Shown: in pieces, positions 34,933 through 43,479 of the stretch
Layout: the number at the start of each line of letters is the position of its first letter
How positions within the stretch are numbered: the stretch's first letter is position 1
Source: Sphingomonas vulcanisoli
GTDB taxonomy: Bacteria; Pseudomonadota; Alphaproteobacteria; Sphingomonadales; Sphingomonadaceae
NCBI RefSeq assembly: GCF_011761305.1
Contig: NZ_JAAOZC010000008.1
Location: forward strand, 1 to 64,000
Direction: 5' to 3'
DNA: 64,000 nt
The notes under the pieces: generated by a model
Database searches by the model: none
Seen by the model: the letters and a program-made list of their open reading frames with translations, nothing else
Told to the model about the DNA's origin: nothing
Position numbers and translations under genes: made by a program

Positions 34933-35961
34933 ATGGCGTCCGCCGCCGAGACAGATCCGCACGGCCGCGCCGCCACCGCGCCGACCCGGCTGCCGTGGAG
35001 CGCGTGGAAGGAAATCCTCGGCCGCGTCTGGGTGAAGACCGGCACGGACAATATCAGCCTGCTCGCCGCCGGCATCGCCTTCTATGCCTTCCTGTCCTTT
35101 GTGCCTTTGCTCGGCGCGATGGTGATGACCTATGGGCTGATCGCCGATCCCGCCTCCATCCCCGATCATATGCGCACGATCGTGCGGCTGGTGCCCAAGG
35201 ATGCGGCCAAGCTGATCATCGATCAGATCGTCAGCCTGGTCACCACCGCATCGGGCAAGAAGGGGCTGGGGCTGGCGGTGGCGATGCTGGTCTCGCTCTA
35301 TGGCGCGACGCGCGCTTCGGGCGCGATCATCATGGCGCTCAACGTCGTCTATGAGCAGATCGAGAAGCGCAGCCTGCTCAGGACGACTTTGCTCTCCTTC
35401 ATCATGATCGTCGGCGCGGTGCTGGTGGCGATCGTCGGATTGCTGGCCGCGTCCGCGCTGGCCTTCGTCGGCAAGGCGGTCGATCAGCTTGGCACCTTGG
35501 GCGCGATCGGGATCAGCGCCGCGACGTGGCTGGTGGCGGGATTGCTCGCCAGCACAGGCATCGCCGCGACCTATCGCATCGCCCCCGATCGCCATGACGC
35601 CAAATGGCGCTGGCTGAGCTTCGGCTCGGCGCTGGCGACCTTGCTCTGGCTGCTCGCGACGGTGCTGTTCGGCGTCTATGCGACGACGCTCGGCAATTAC
35701 AATGCCACCTATGGCTCGCTCTCGGCGGTGGTGGTGCTGCTGATGTGGCTGTGGGTTTCGGCCTATGCGATCCTGCTGGGCGCCGAGATCAATGCCGAGG
35801 CCGAGCGGCAGACCGCGCGCGACAGCACCGCCGGGCCGGAGAAGCCGCTTGGCAGGCGCGGCGCGACGGTGGCGGACGAGGTGGCCGGCGAGCCGGGGAC
35901 GCATCCTAGCGAGGAAAAGAGCCGCGAGGCGATGAGGGGTGCGTCGGGGGCGCGGCGGTAG
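34933..35961 (+). CDS. YihY/virulence factor BrkB family membrane protein
   Basis: A 342-residue inner-membrane protein of the YihY/BrkB (UPF0761) family. The N-terminal WVKTGTDNISLLAAGIAFYA and FLSFVPLLGAMVMTYGLIAD are characteristic, with later YGSLSAVVVLLMWLWVSAYA and LLGAEINAEAERQ as the conserved end of the six-helix core. The last 50 residues are polar and probably cytosolic. The family was once called RNase BN in error; its role is not defined, though BrkB of Bordetella affects serum resistance. Start ATG 34933. Confidence 0.9.
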   Translation: MASAAETDPHGRAATAPTRLPWSAWKEILGRVWVKTGTDNISLLAAGIAFYAFLSFVPLLGAMVMTYGLIADPASIPDHMRTIVRLVPKDAAKLIIDQIVSLVTTASGKKGLGLAVAMLVSLYGATRASGAIIMALNVVYEQIEKRSLLRTTLLSFIMIVGAVLVAIVGLLAASALAFVGKAVDQLGTLGAIGISAATWLVAGLLASTGIAATYRIAPDRHDAKWRWLSFGSALATLLWLLATVLFGVYATTLGNYNATYGSLSAVVVLLMWLWVSAYAILLGAEINAEAERQTARDSTAGPEKPLGRRGATVADEVAGEPGTHPSEEKSREAMRGASGARR

Positions 35962-35965
35962 GCTC

Positions 35966-36085
35966 ATCCTCCCCTGTAAGGGGAGGGGAACCATCCGCAG
36001 GATGGTGGAGGGGTATCCCGCTATCGATGGGGCGACACCCCTCCGTCATCGCTGTGCGACGCCACCTCCCCTTACAGGGGAGGAT
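35966..36085. repeat. Family A palindromic repeat, copy 6 (contains recQ stop)
   Basis: ATCCTCCCCTGTAAGGGGAG at the left and CTCCCCTTACAGGGGAGGAT at the right. The left inner arm is a third subtype (GGAACCATCCGCAGGATGG). Its right end encodes the last RecQ residues (DPPL) and the TAA stop on the minus strand. Confidence 0.88.
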
Positions 36086-37841
36086 CGTTGAGAACCTCCA
36101 GAAACGCCGCGCCATATTTCTCCAGCTTCACCGCGCCCACACCAGTGATCCGCCCAAGCGCTGCCAATGACGCAGGCCGCGCCGCCGCCATCTCCCGCAG
36201 CACGGCATCGTGAAAGATGACGTAGGGCGGCACCCCCGCCTCCCGCGCGAGATCGCGGCGCTTGGCCCGCAGCGCCTCGAACATAGGATCCTCCGGCCCA
36301 GCATCGCGCGAACGTCTTGAGCCCCTGGCGCGCTTGGGCGGCAGCACCACCGCCACCGCCTCCTCGCCCTTGAGGATCGGCCGGGCGCCCGGCCCGAACG
36401 ACAGCCCCCCGAAATCGTCGGCCCGCAGCGCATCCCGCGCCATCAGCACCCGCGCCACCGGGCGGACGAGCTTCAACTCCTCCTCACTGGCGATGCCGAA
36501 CACGGAGAGGCGCTGGTGGCCCTGGCCGATCACCTTGTCGGTCTCCTTGCCCGCCAGCACATCGATCAGATGGCCGATGCCGAAGCGCATCTCGGTACGG
36601 AACGCCGCCGACAGCAATTTGCGCGCAATCTCGGTGGCATCGACCTGCGCGGGAGGGCTCAGGCAATTGTCGCAATTGCCGCAGGCGGGCGGGGGCGTCT
36701 CGCCGAAGTGACGGAGCAGGATCGCGCGGCGGCAGCCCGTCGCCTCGACAAGCCCCGCCAGCGCGTTGAGCCGCGCGCGCTCGCCGGGCCGCCTCGCCTC
36801 CTCGACCTCGCTCTCGATCCGCCGCCGGGCGCGCGAGAAATCCTCCGCGCCCCAGAACAATTGCGCCACCGCCGGATCGCCGTCGCGGCCCGCGCGGCCG
36901 GTCTCCTGATAATAGGCCTCGATCGATTTGGGCAGGCCGGCGTGCGCGACGAAGCGGACATCAGGCTTGTCGATCCCCATGCCGAACGCGATCGTCGCCA
37001 CCATCACCATATCCTCGGACGAGACGAAGGCGCGGCTGGCGGCGGCGCGGATCTGCGGCTCAAGGCCTGCATGATAAGCGCGAGCCGGGCGGCCGCTGGT
37101 CGCGATGGCCACCGCCAGCTTCTCGGTCTCGTTGCGGCTCTGCGCATAGACGATGCCGGGGCCGGTCTGCGTGGCGATGAAGGCCAGCAACTGCTTGGTG
37201 ATGCCGTCGCGCGGCTCGATCGCATAGCTGATGTTGGGCCGATCGAAGCCGGCGAGGATCAGCCCTTCGTCGGGGATGCCGAGCTGGGCGAGGATGTCGG
37301 CGCGGGTGTGCTGGTCGGCGGTGGCGGTCAGCGCCAGACGGGGAACATCGGGCCGCACCTCCAGCAGGCCTTTGATCGTGCGATAATCGGGGCGGAAGTC
37401 GTGGCCCCATTCGGAGACGCAATGCGCCTCGTCGATCGCGATCAGCGCCAGCGTCTGATCGGCGATCAGGCGGCGGAAGCTTTCGGTATTGGCCCGCTCG
37501 GGCGCGACGTACAGCAGATCGAGATCGCCTGCGCGGAAGCGGCGGATCGTCTCCTCGCGATTGTCGTCGGCGCTGGTCAGCGCCGCGGCGCGGATGCCCG
37601 CCGCCTCGGCCGAGCGCACCTGATCGTGCATCAGCGCGATCAGCGGCGAGATCACCAGCCCCGTTCCTTCCCGGCACAGCGCCGGGATCTGATAGGTCAG
37701 GCTCTTGCCCGCGCCCGTCGGCATCACCGCGAGGCTGTGCCGCCCCGCCATCACGCGATCGATCACTTCCGCCTGCCGGCCGCGGAAAGCGGGATAGCCG
37801 AAGGTGGTACGGAGCGCGTCGAGGGGGGTCATATCACTCAC
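36072..37841 (-). CDS. recQ: ATP-dependent DNA helicase RecQ
   Basis: A 589-residue superfamily 2 helicase. Walker A is MPTGAGKSLTYQIPAL, the DEAH box and following aromatic-rich loop are IDEAHCVSEWGHDFRPDY, motif VI is YYQETGRAGRDG. The zinc-binding RQC domain shows CRRAILLRHFGE and ACGNCDNC, and an HRDC-like domain ends the protein (FEALRAKRRDLAREAGVPPY). It unwinds DNA 3' to 5' in recombination and fork repair. The frame starts at GTG 37841 or, alternatively, ATG 37832 three codons in; the only Shine-Dalgarno-like AGGGG is repeat-derived. The final residues and stop come from a family A repeat. Confidence 0.95.
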   Translation of the reverse strand: MSDMTPLDALRTTFGYPAFRGRQAEVIDRVMAGRHSLAVMPTGAGKSLTYQIPALCREGTGLVISPLIALMHDQVRSAEAAGIRAAALTSADDNREETIRRFRAGDLDLLYVAPERANTESFRRLIADQTLALIAIDEAHCVSEWGHDFRPDYRTIKGLLEVRPDVPRLALTATADQHTRADILAQLGIPDEGLILAGFDRPNISYAIEPRDGITKQLLAFIATQTGPGIVYAQSRNETEKLAVAIATSGRPARAYHAGLEPQIRAAASRAFVSSEDMVMVATIAFGMGIDKPDVRFVAHAGLPKSIEAYYQETGRAGRDGDPAVAQLFWGAEDFSRARRRIESEVEEARRPGERARLNALAGLVEATGCRRAILLRHFGETPPPACGNCDNCLSPPAQVDATEIARKLLSAAFRTEMRFGIGHLIDVLAGKETDKVIGQGHQRLSVFGIASEEELKLVRPVARVLMARDALRADDFGGLSFGPGARPILKGEEAVAVVLPPKRARGSRRSRDAGPEDPMFEALRAKRRDLAREAGVPPYVIFHDAVLREMAAARPASLAALGRITGVGAVKLEKYGAAFLEVLNDPPL

Positions 37842-37846
37842 AAAAA

Positions 37847-37946
37847 GCCCCTCCCCTTCCGGGGAGGGGTTGGGGTGGGGGAGTCTTGGACGGAGCTCGC
37901 TCCGCTCGCCCCCACCCCCCGGCCCCCTCCCCTGAAGGGGAGGGGG
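37847..37946. repeat. Family B palindromic repeat, copy 4
   Basis: CCCCTCCCCTTCCGGGGAGG at the left and CCTCCCCTGAAGGGGAGGGG at the right, with GGTTGGGGTGGGGG opposed to CCCCCACCCCCCGGCC and a GGACGGAGCTCGCTCC centre. It lies between the M3 peptidase stop and recQ start, both minus strand. Confidence 0.78.
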
Positions 37947-37953
37947 AGTTGGA

Positions 37954-40044
37954 TCACTTCAATCCGCGCTGCTTCAGCATGGCCTGCACATCGGGATCCT
38001 TGCCCGCGAAGCTGCGGTACATGTCGCCATAATCCAGCGTGTGCCCGCGTGAGAGGATGGTGTCGCGGAAGTGCTGGCCATTGGCGCGGGTGAGGCCGCC
38101 GTGGCTCGTGAACCAGGCGAAGGCATCATCGTCGAGCATCTCGGTCCAGCTATAGGCGTAATAGCCCGAGGCATAGCCGTTGGCCCAGATGTGCAGGAAG
38201 TAGCTGGAGCGGTAGCGCGGCGGCACCGCATCCGTGTTCAGCCCAGTCGCGGCCAGTGCCTTGGCCTCGAACGCATCGACATCCTGGCGCGGCGCCGTGG
38301 CGGGCAGCGTGTGCCAGGCGAGATCGAGCTGCATCGCGGTGATCGCCTCACCCAGCTTATAGCCCTGGTTGAAGGTCTGGCTGCGCTTGAGCTTATCGAC
38401 CAGATCCTGCGGCATCGGCGCGCCGGTGCGGTAATCGACCGCATAATGCGCGAGTATCTTGGGATCGAGCGCCCAATGTTCGTTGAACTGGCTGGGGAAT
38501 TCCACCCAGTCGCGCGCGGTATTGGCGCCGGAGAGGCTCGGATATTGCTGATCGGCGAACAGGCCGTGCAGCGCATGCCCGAATTCGTGGAACATCGTCG
38601 TGACGTCCTCGAAGCTGATCAGCGCGGGCTGGCCGGGCGCGGGCTTGGTGAAATTGCCGACATTGTAGATCACCGGCTTGGTGCCGAGCAGCTTCGATTG
38701 CGCGACGAAATTGTTCATCCAGGCGCCGCCCGCCTTATTGTCGCGCTTCCAATAATCGAAATACATGAGTCCGAGCGGGGCGCCATTCTCCTCGAACACC
38801 TCGAACACGCGAACATCCGGATGATAGACCGGAATGTCGTGCCGTTCCTTGAAGGTGAGGCCGTAGAGCTGGTTGGCGGCGTAAAACACGCCGTCGGTCA
38901 GCACCTTACCGATCTCGAAATAGGGCTTCAGCGCAGTATCGTCGATCGCATATTGGGTGCGGCGGATCTGCTCGGCATAATGATTCCAGTCGGCCGGCCC
39001 GGCCTTGAAGCCGCCCTTCTGGCTATCGACCAGCGCCTGAATATCGGCGGCTTCCTTATCCTCGGCGGCGCGCAGCGCGGGAGTGAATTGCTGCACGAAG
39101 CCCAGCGCCGCGGCGCTGGTCTTGGCCATCTGATCGTACAGCACATAATCGGAATAGGTCGGGTAGCCGAGCAGCTTGGCTTTTTGCGCGCGCAGCTGCG
39201 CCAGTTCGGAGATCAGCGCGCGGGTATCGTTGGCATCGCCCTTCTCGGTGCGGGTCCAACTCTGCTTGAACAGGGCGAGGCGGGTTTCGCGATCGTTGAG
39301 CGCGGTGAGCGAGGGCTGCTGTGTGGTGTTCTGCAGCGGCAGGACATATTTGCCATCGAGCTTGCGATCCTTGGCCGCCTGGCCCGCGGCGGCGATCTCG
39401 GCGGCGCTGAGCCCGTCGAGCGCCTTGGGATCGCTCACGACCAGCCCGCCCGCCTTGGCGCCTGCGACCAGCTTCTGCTGGAAGGCGGTTTCCAGCGTGG
39501 AGGTTTGCTTGTTGAGCGCCTGCAGCTTCAGCTTGTCGGCGGGCGACAGCAACGCACCGGCATGGACCATGCCCTGATAATAGGTCTTGAGCAGCATCGT
39601 CTGCTCGGTATCGAGGCCGAGCGACGCACGCTTGTCCCACAGCGCCTTCACCCGCGCGAACAGCTTGGGATTGAGGTTGATCGCATCCTGATGCGCGGCG
39701 AGCTTGGGCGCTTCCTCGGTCTGCACTTTGTCGAGCGTATCGTTGGTGTTTGCCTGGACGACATTGCCGAAGGTGGTGCCGGCGCGATCGAGCATCCGGC
39801 CCGACTTTTCGAGCGCGACGATCGTGTTGTCGAACGTCGGGGCGGCGGGATTGTCGGCGATCGCCTTCACCTCGGCGATCTGCTCGGCCATGCCCTGCTC
39901 GATCGCGGGCTGGTAATCGCCGTCCTTGATGAGATCGAAGCGCGGCGCCTGATAGGGCAGCGTTGAGGGAGTGGCGAAGGGGTTGGCAGCGAACGCCGGC
40001 ATGGCGGCGAGCATGGTGGTGGCGAGCATCAGCGTGCGGATCAT
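37954..40044 (-). CDS. M3 family zinc metallopeptidase (peptidyl-dipeptidase Dcp-like), exported
   Basis: A 696-residue oligopeptidase with a signal peptide (MIRTLMLATTMLAAMPAFA) and the thimet-type zinc motif HEFGH at 486-490 (MFHEFGHALHGLF), with the third ligand Glu in the following helix (WVEFPSQFNEHW). The large helical N-terminal half (residues 30-400) is typical of the clam-shell M3 fold that admits only short peptides. Length and C-terminal YFLHIWANGYASGYYAYSW fit dipeptidyl carboxypeptidase. The expected role is removal of C-terminal dipeptides from periplasmic peptides, alongside the S9 enzyme 6 kb away. Start ATG 40044. Confidence 0.92.
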   Translation of the reverse strand: MIRTLMLATTMLAAMPAFAANPFATPSTLPYQAPRFDLIKDGDYQPAIEQGMAEQIAEVKAIADNPAAPTFDNTIVALEKSGRMLDRAGTTFGNVVQANTNDTLDKVQTEEAPKLAAHQDAINLNPKLFARVKALWDKRASLGLDTEQTMLLKTYYQGMVHAGALLSPADKLKLQALNKQTSTLETAFQQKLVAGAKAGGLVVSDPKALDGLSAAEIAAAGQAAKDRKLDGKYVLPLQNTTQQPSLTALNDRETRLALFKQSWTRTEKGDANDTRALISELAQLRAQKAKLLGYPTYSDYVLYDQMAKTSAAALGFVQQFTPALRAAEDKEAADIQALVDSQKGGFKAGPADWNHYAEQIRRTQYAIDDTALKPYFEIGKVLTDGVFYAANQLYGLTFKERHDIPVYHPDVRVFEVFEENGAPLGLMYFDYWKRDNKAGGAWMNNFVAQSKLLGTKPVIYNVGNFTKPAPGQPALISFEDVTTMFHEFGHALHGLFADQQYPSLSGANTARDWVEFPSQFNEHWALDPKILAHYAVDYRTGAPMPQDLVDKLKRSQTFNQGYKLGEAITAMQLDLAWHTLPATAPRQDVDAFEAKALAATGLNTDAVPPRYRSSYFLHIWANGYASGYYAYSWTEMLDDDAFAWFTSHGGLTRANGQHFRDTILSRGHTLDYGDMYRSFAGKDPDVQAMLKQRGLK

Positions 40045-40104
40045 TGAGGGCCTCTTATGGTTTTGTTGGAGGCGGTTCTAAGCCCGTCCCGCGCACCATC
40101 AACC

Positions 40105-40184
40105 CCGTTCGTGTCGAGCGAAGTCGAGACACGTTCGGCGTCAGCGCATGCGGCACGTCCCTCGACTTCGCTCGGGACGAACGG
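40105..40184. repeat. Family D palindromic repeat (inverted orientation)
   Basis: CCGTTCGTGTCGAGCGAAG, then GTCGAGACACG at the left and GTCCCTCGACTTCGCTCGGG, then ACGAACGG at the right. It lies between the ABC exporter stop and the M3 peptidase start, both on the minus strand. Confidence 0.85.
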
Positions 40185-40198
40185 AAATGTCCGCACCC

Positions 40199-42016
40199 TT
40201 ACTCCGCCGCCTCTTGCGCCTCTTCCTCTTCGGCCTGCTGGCGCGCCCACATGTCGGCATAGGTGCCCGCGCGGCCAAGCAATTGGCCATGGGTGCCGCG
40301 TTCGATGATGCGGCCGCCCTCCATCACCAAAATCTGATCGGCGCCGACGATGGTGGAGAGCCGGTGCGCGATGATGATCGTCGTCCGGCGCTGGGCGACG
40401 CGCTGCAGCGTCTCCTGAATCTCGCCTTCGGTGCGGCTGTCGAGCGCGCTGGTCGCCTCGTCGAGAATCAGCACGGTGGGATCCTTGAGCAAAGTGCGCG
40501 CGATCGCGACGCGCTGCTTCTCACCGCCCGAAAGCTTGAGCCCGCGCTCTCCGACGCGCGTCTTATAGCCATCGGGCAGGCTCAGAATGAAATCGTGGAT
40601 CGCGGCGCCTTTGGCGGCGGCCTCGACATCGGCCTGCGTCGCGCCGTCGCGGCCATAGGCGATATTGTAGCCGATCGTATCGTTGAACAGCACGGTATCC
40701 TGCGGGACGATGCCGATCGCGCGGCGGACCGACTCCTGCGTCACCGCGCGGATATCCTGCCCATCTATCGTGATCCGCCCGCCGGTGACGTCGTAGAAAC
40801 GGAACAGCAGCCGCGCGAGCGTCGATTTGCCCGCACCGGACGAGCCGACCACCGCCAGCGTCCGCCCGGCCGGCACGGTGAAATCCATGTCGTGGAGGAT
40901 CTTGCGTTCGGGATCGTAGGCGAAATCGACATGTTCGAACCGCACCGTGCCGCCCTCGGTGACGAGCGCGGGCGCGCCGGGCGCATCGACGATCTCCTGC
41001 GGCGTATCGATCAGGCGGAACATCGCCTCCATATCGATGATGCCTTGGCGGATCGTGCGATAGACCATGCCGAGCAGATCGAGCGGGCGGAACAGCTGCG
41101 CGAGCAGGGTCGAGATGAACACCACGTCGCCCGCCGAGAAACGGCCTTGGCTCCAGCCGTGCGCGACGAAGGCCATGCCCGCCGCCAGCATCGCGTTGGT
41201 GATGAAGGCCTGGCCGATGTTGAGCCAGGCCAGGCTGTTCTCGCTCTTGGTCGCGGCGGCGGCATAAGCGGTGACCGCCTTGTTGTAGCGGGTCGCCTCG
41301 CGCACCTCGGCGTTGAAATATTTGACCGTCTCGAAATTGAGCAGGCTGTCCACCGCATGCGCGACCGCGCCGGTATCGAGATCGTTCATCCGCTCGCGCA
41401 GATGGCTGCGCCAATCGGTGACCTTGCGCGTGAAGGTGATGTAGATCACGACCATCACGATCGTGGTTACGACCATCGGCAGGCCGAAGTTGCGCCAGAA
41501 CAGCACCAGCACCATCGCCAGTTCCAGCACGGTCGGCGCGATGTTGAACAGGATGAAATAGAGCATCGTATCGATGCTCTTGGTGCCGCGCTCGATCACC
41601 TTGGTGACCGCGCCCGTCCGCCGCTCGAGATGGAAGCGCAGCGAGAGATTGTGGAGATGGCGGAAGACGTTGGCGGCAAGATCGGCGGTGGCGGTCTGGC
41701 CGACACGCTCGAACACCACGTTGCGCAGATTGTCGAACAGGGTCGAGCCGAAGCGGGCGGCGGCATAGCCGATGACCAACGCGACGACGACCACGACCCC
41801 GGCCTTGTCGCCGCGCGCCATGCGATCGACCGCATATTTGAGCGTATAGGCGGCGCCGAACACCTGGACGATCTTGGACGCGAGCACGAACAGCATCGCG
41901 CCCGTGATCCTGAGCTTCAGCTCGGTTCCGCCCTTCGGCCACAGATAGGGCAGGAAGCGGCGCAGCGTGGCGAAGCCCGCCTCAGGCTTGGCGGTGGTGA
42001 CGGCGAGAGGCGGCAT
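40199..42016 (-). CDS. Atm1-like ABC exporter (fused permease-ATPase)
   Basis: A 605-residue half-transporter: six membrane helices (about 30-330) followed by an ATPase domain. The nucleotide-binding part has Walker A VVGSSGAGKSTLA near 390, the ABC signature LSGGEKQRVAIA near 495, Walker B ILDEATSALD and the H-loop IIAHRLSTI. The membrane domain includes RNVVFERVGQTATADLAANV and HLHNLSLRFHLERRTGAVT, which match the Atm1/ABCB7/HMT1 group. The Novosphingobium member exports glutathione-conjugated metals and disulfides; eukaryotic Atm1 supports cytosolic Fe-S assembly. The C-terminus ends in a Glu/Ala tail. Start ATG 42016. Confidence 0.9.
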   Translation of the reverse strand: MPPLAVTTAKPEAGFATLRRFLPYLWPKGGTELKLRITGAMLFVLASKIVQVFGAAYTLKYAVDRMARGDKAGVVVVVALVIGYAAARFGSTLFDNLRNVVFERVGQTATADLAANVFRHLHNLSLRFHLERRTGAVTKVIERGTKSIDTMLYFILFNIAPTVLELAMVLVLFWRNFGLPMVVTTIVMVVIYITFTRKVTDWRSHLRERMNDLDTGAVAHAVDSLLNFETVKYFNAEVREATRYNKAVTAYAAAATKSENSLAWLNIGQAFITNAMLAAGMAFVAHGWSQGRFSAGDVVFISTLLAQLFRPLDLLGMVYRTIRQGIIDMEAMFRLIDTPQEIVDAPGAPALVTEGGTVRFEHVDFAYDPERKILHDMDFTVPAGRTLAVVGSSGAGKSTLARLLFRFYDVTGGRITIDGQDIRAVTQESVRRAIGIVPQDTVLFNDTIGYNIAYGRDGATQADVEAAAKGAAIHDFILSLPDGYKTRVGERGLKLSGGEKQRVAIARTLLKDPTVLILDEATSALDSRTEGEIQETLQRVAQRRTTIIIAHRLSTIVGADQILVMEGGRIIERGTHGQLLGRAGTYADMWARQQAEEEEAQEAAE

Positions 42017-42081
42017 GGTTTCCTAGATAGCGTGCGCGGCGCGATGCGCTAGGACGGATCGACATTTGGGGCGATCTTCAC

Positions 42082-42199
42082 ATCCTCCCCTGCAAGGGGA
42101 GGTGGCAGCCGTTAGGGCTGACGGAGGGGTATCGCCCTCTCGATAGCGGGACACCCCTCCGACGCGCTGCGCGCGCCACCTCCCCTTCCGGGGGAGGAT
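42082..42199. repeat. Family A palindromic repeat, copy 7
   Basis: ATCCTCCCCTGCAAGGGGAG at the left and CTCCCCTTCCGGGGGAGGAT at the right, with GGGCTGACGGAGGGGTATCG and TCTCGATAGCGGGACACC in the middle. The right inner arm is the CCGACGCGCTGCGCGCGCC subtype. It lies in the divergent gap upstream of the heme oxygenase. Confidence 0.87.
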
Positions 42200-42297
42200 T
42201 TGACGAGGCGCTGACCAAGGCCGAAGCCTCGAAGCGGATCGATGCGCTGCAAGAGGAGACTGGACGCGGCCGGTAGCGCCTGCCACTCGTGGCGGGG

Positions 42298-42825
42298 ATG
42301 GCCGGATCGCCCACAGCCCATTCCGCGCTTCGCGCCGCCACCGCCGGGCGGCACGAAAATGTCGACGCGCATTTCGGCCGCTTCGATCTTGCCGATCGGG
42401 ACGGCTATATCGGCTTTCTCGAAGCCCATGCCCGCGCGCTGCCCGCAGTCGAGGCGGTGCTGGCGGGGCTGGCGGAAGTGCCGCCGCTCCGGCCCCGCGC
42501 CGCGCTGCTTGCCGATGATCTGGCCGCGCTGGGCCGGCCGATGCCCGCCGCGCTCGATCTACCGCCGCCCGCCGATGCGGCCGAGGCGTTCGGCTATGCC
42601 TATGTGATCGAAGGATCGCGGCTCGGCGGATCGATGCTGGCGCGCGGCGTGCCGGAGAGCTTGCCGAAGGCCTATCTCAACGCCGGGCATCTGCCGGGCG
42701 AATGGCGGGCTTTCGGCGCCGCACTCGATGATGCGGCGGAGGCCGGCGGCGCGGAGTGGCTGGAGCGGGCAGCGGATGGCGCCGCTCGCGTCTTCGCGCT
42801 CTATGCCGAGGCAGCGAAAGCTTAG
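42298..42825 (+). CDS. Biliverdin-producing heme oxygenase (BphO-like)
   Basis: A 175-residue all-helical protein of the bacterial heme oxygenase family. The likely proximal heme ligand is the His in LRAATAGRHENVDAHF, and AYVIEGSRLGGSMLAR supplies the distal-helix glycines that line the heme pocket. It should cleave heme to biliverdin, iron and CO using external reductant. In relatives such genes often neighbour a bacteriophytochrome that binds biliverdin, or a TonB iron-uptake system; neither is in this window. Start: the ATG at 42298 is preferred, but the GTG three codons earlier (42289) is possible. Confidence 0.82.
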   Translation: MAGSPTAHSALRAATAGRHENVDAHFGRFDLADRDGYIGFLEAHARALPAVEAVLAGLAEVPPLRPRAALLADDLAALGRPMPAALDLPPPADAAEAFGYAYVIEGSRLGGSMLARGVPESLPKAYLNAGHLPGEWRAFGAALDDAAEAGGAEWLERAADGAARVFALYAEAAKA

Positions 42826-42828
42826 GCG

Positions 42829-43479
42829 TCAATCCCGATCGGGGGCACCGAGCGGGAAATAGGCGCGGTAAGGCCGCGCCTCCTCCACGGCACGCGCGAT
42901 GCTCGGCCTGGCGAGCAGGCGCTGGCGATAGGCGTACAGAGCCGGGTGCGTCTCGGCGAAGGGCTGTACCCAATCGGCATAGAAAAGCGCGGGCGCGGCG
43001 GCGCAATCGGCGAGGCTGAATTGCGCCCAGGCCCATTCCGGCTGATGCGCGATCTGGCTTTCCCACCAATCATAGGCTTTGACGAGATCGGCGCGGGCCT
43101 TGGCGACGCCGACGAAATCGCGTTCGGCTTCCGGGCGCATCGCATCCCAGACCGGGATCTGCAGGACGTTGGCGAGATAATTGTCAGCAAGGCGATCGAG
43201 CTTGCGCACCTCCAGCGCGGCCTGCCGGTCGTCGGGGATGAGCTTCACCGGGCCGGGATAGTTGAGCTGGAGATATTCGATGATGATCGTCGTCTCGGGC
43301 ACCACCTCTGTGCCGTCGACGAGCAGCGGCATCTTCCCCAGCGGCGACAGCGCCGCCAGTTCCGCGCCATGCTCGCCCTGTTCGAGATGGGCATATTCGA
43401 ACGGGATATCATTCTCCCACACCGCGATCAGCACCTTCCAGCAATAGGAGGAGAAGGGATGGGCGTAGAGTCTGAGCAT
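42829..43479 (-). CDS. Glutathione S-transferase family protein
   Basis: A 216-residue GST: thioredoxin-fold N-terminal half (YAHPFSSYCWKVLIAVWEN, with Ser-Tyr-Cys at the expected catalytic position, and the cis-Pro segment GKMPLLVDGTEVVPET) and a helical C-terminal half containing FSLADCAAAPALFYADW. It would conjugate glutathione to electrophiles; the specific class is unclear. The ATG overlaps the stop of the upstream MHS transporter by one base (TGATG), so the two are translated together, linking the enzyme to uptake or export of an organic acid or similar compound. Confidence 0.88.
   Translation of the reverse strand: MLRLYAHPFSSYCWKVLIAVWENDIPFEYAHLEQGEHGAELAALSPLGKMPLLVDGTEVVPETTIIIEYLQLNYPGPVKLIPDDRQAALEVRKLDRLADNYLANVLQIPVWDAMRPEAERDFVGVAKARADLVKAYDWWESQIAHQPEWAWAQFSLADCAAAPALFYADWVQPFAETHPALYAYRQRLLARPSIARAVEEARPYRAYFPLGAPDRD

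Noticed and set aside
42078-42341. Short frames within family A repeats (peptides such as LPCKGRWRAQRVGG)
   Set aside because: They arise in every repeat copy because the element has few stops. They are not genes.
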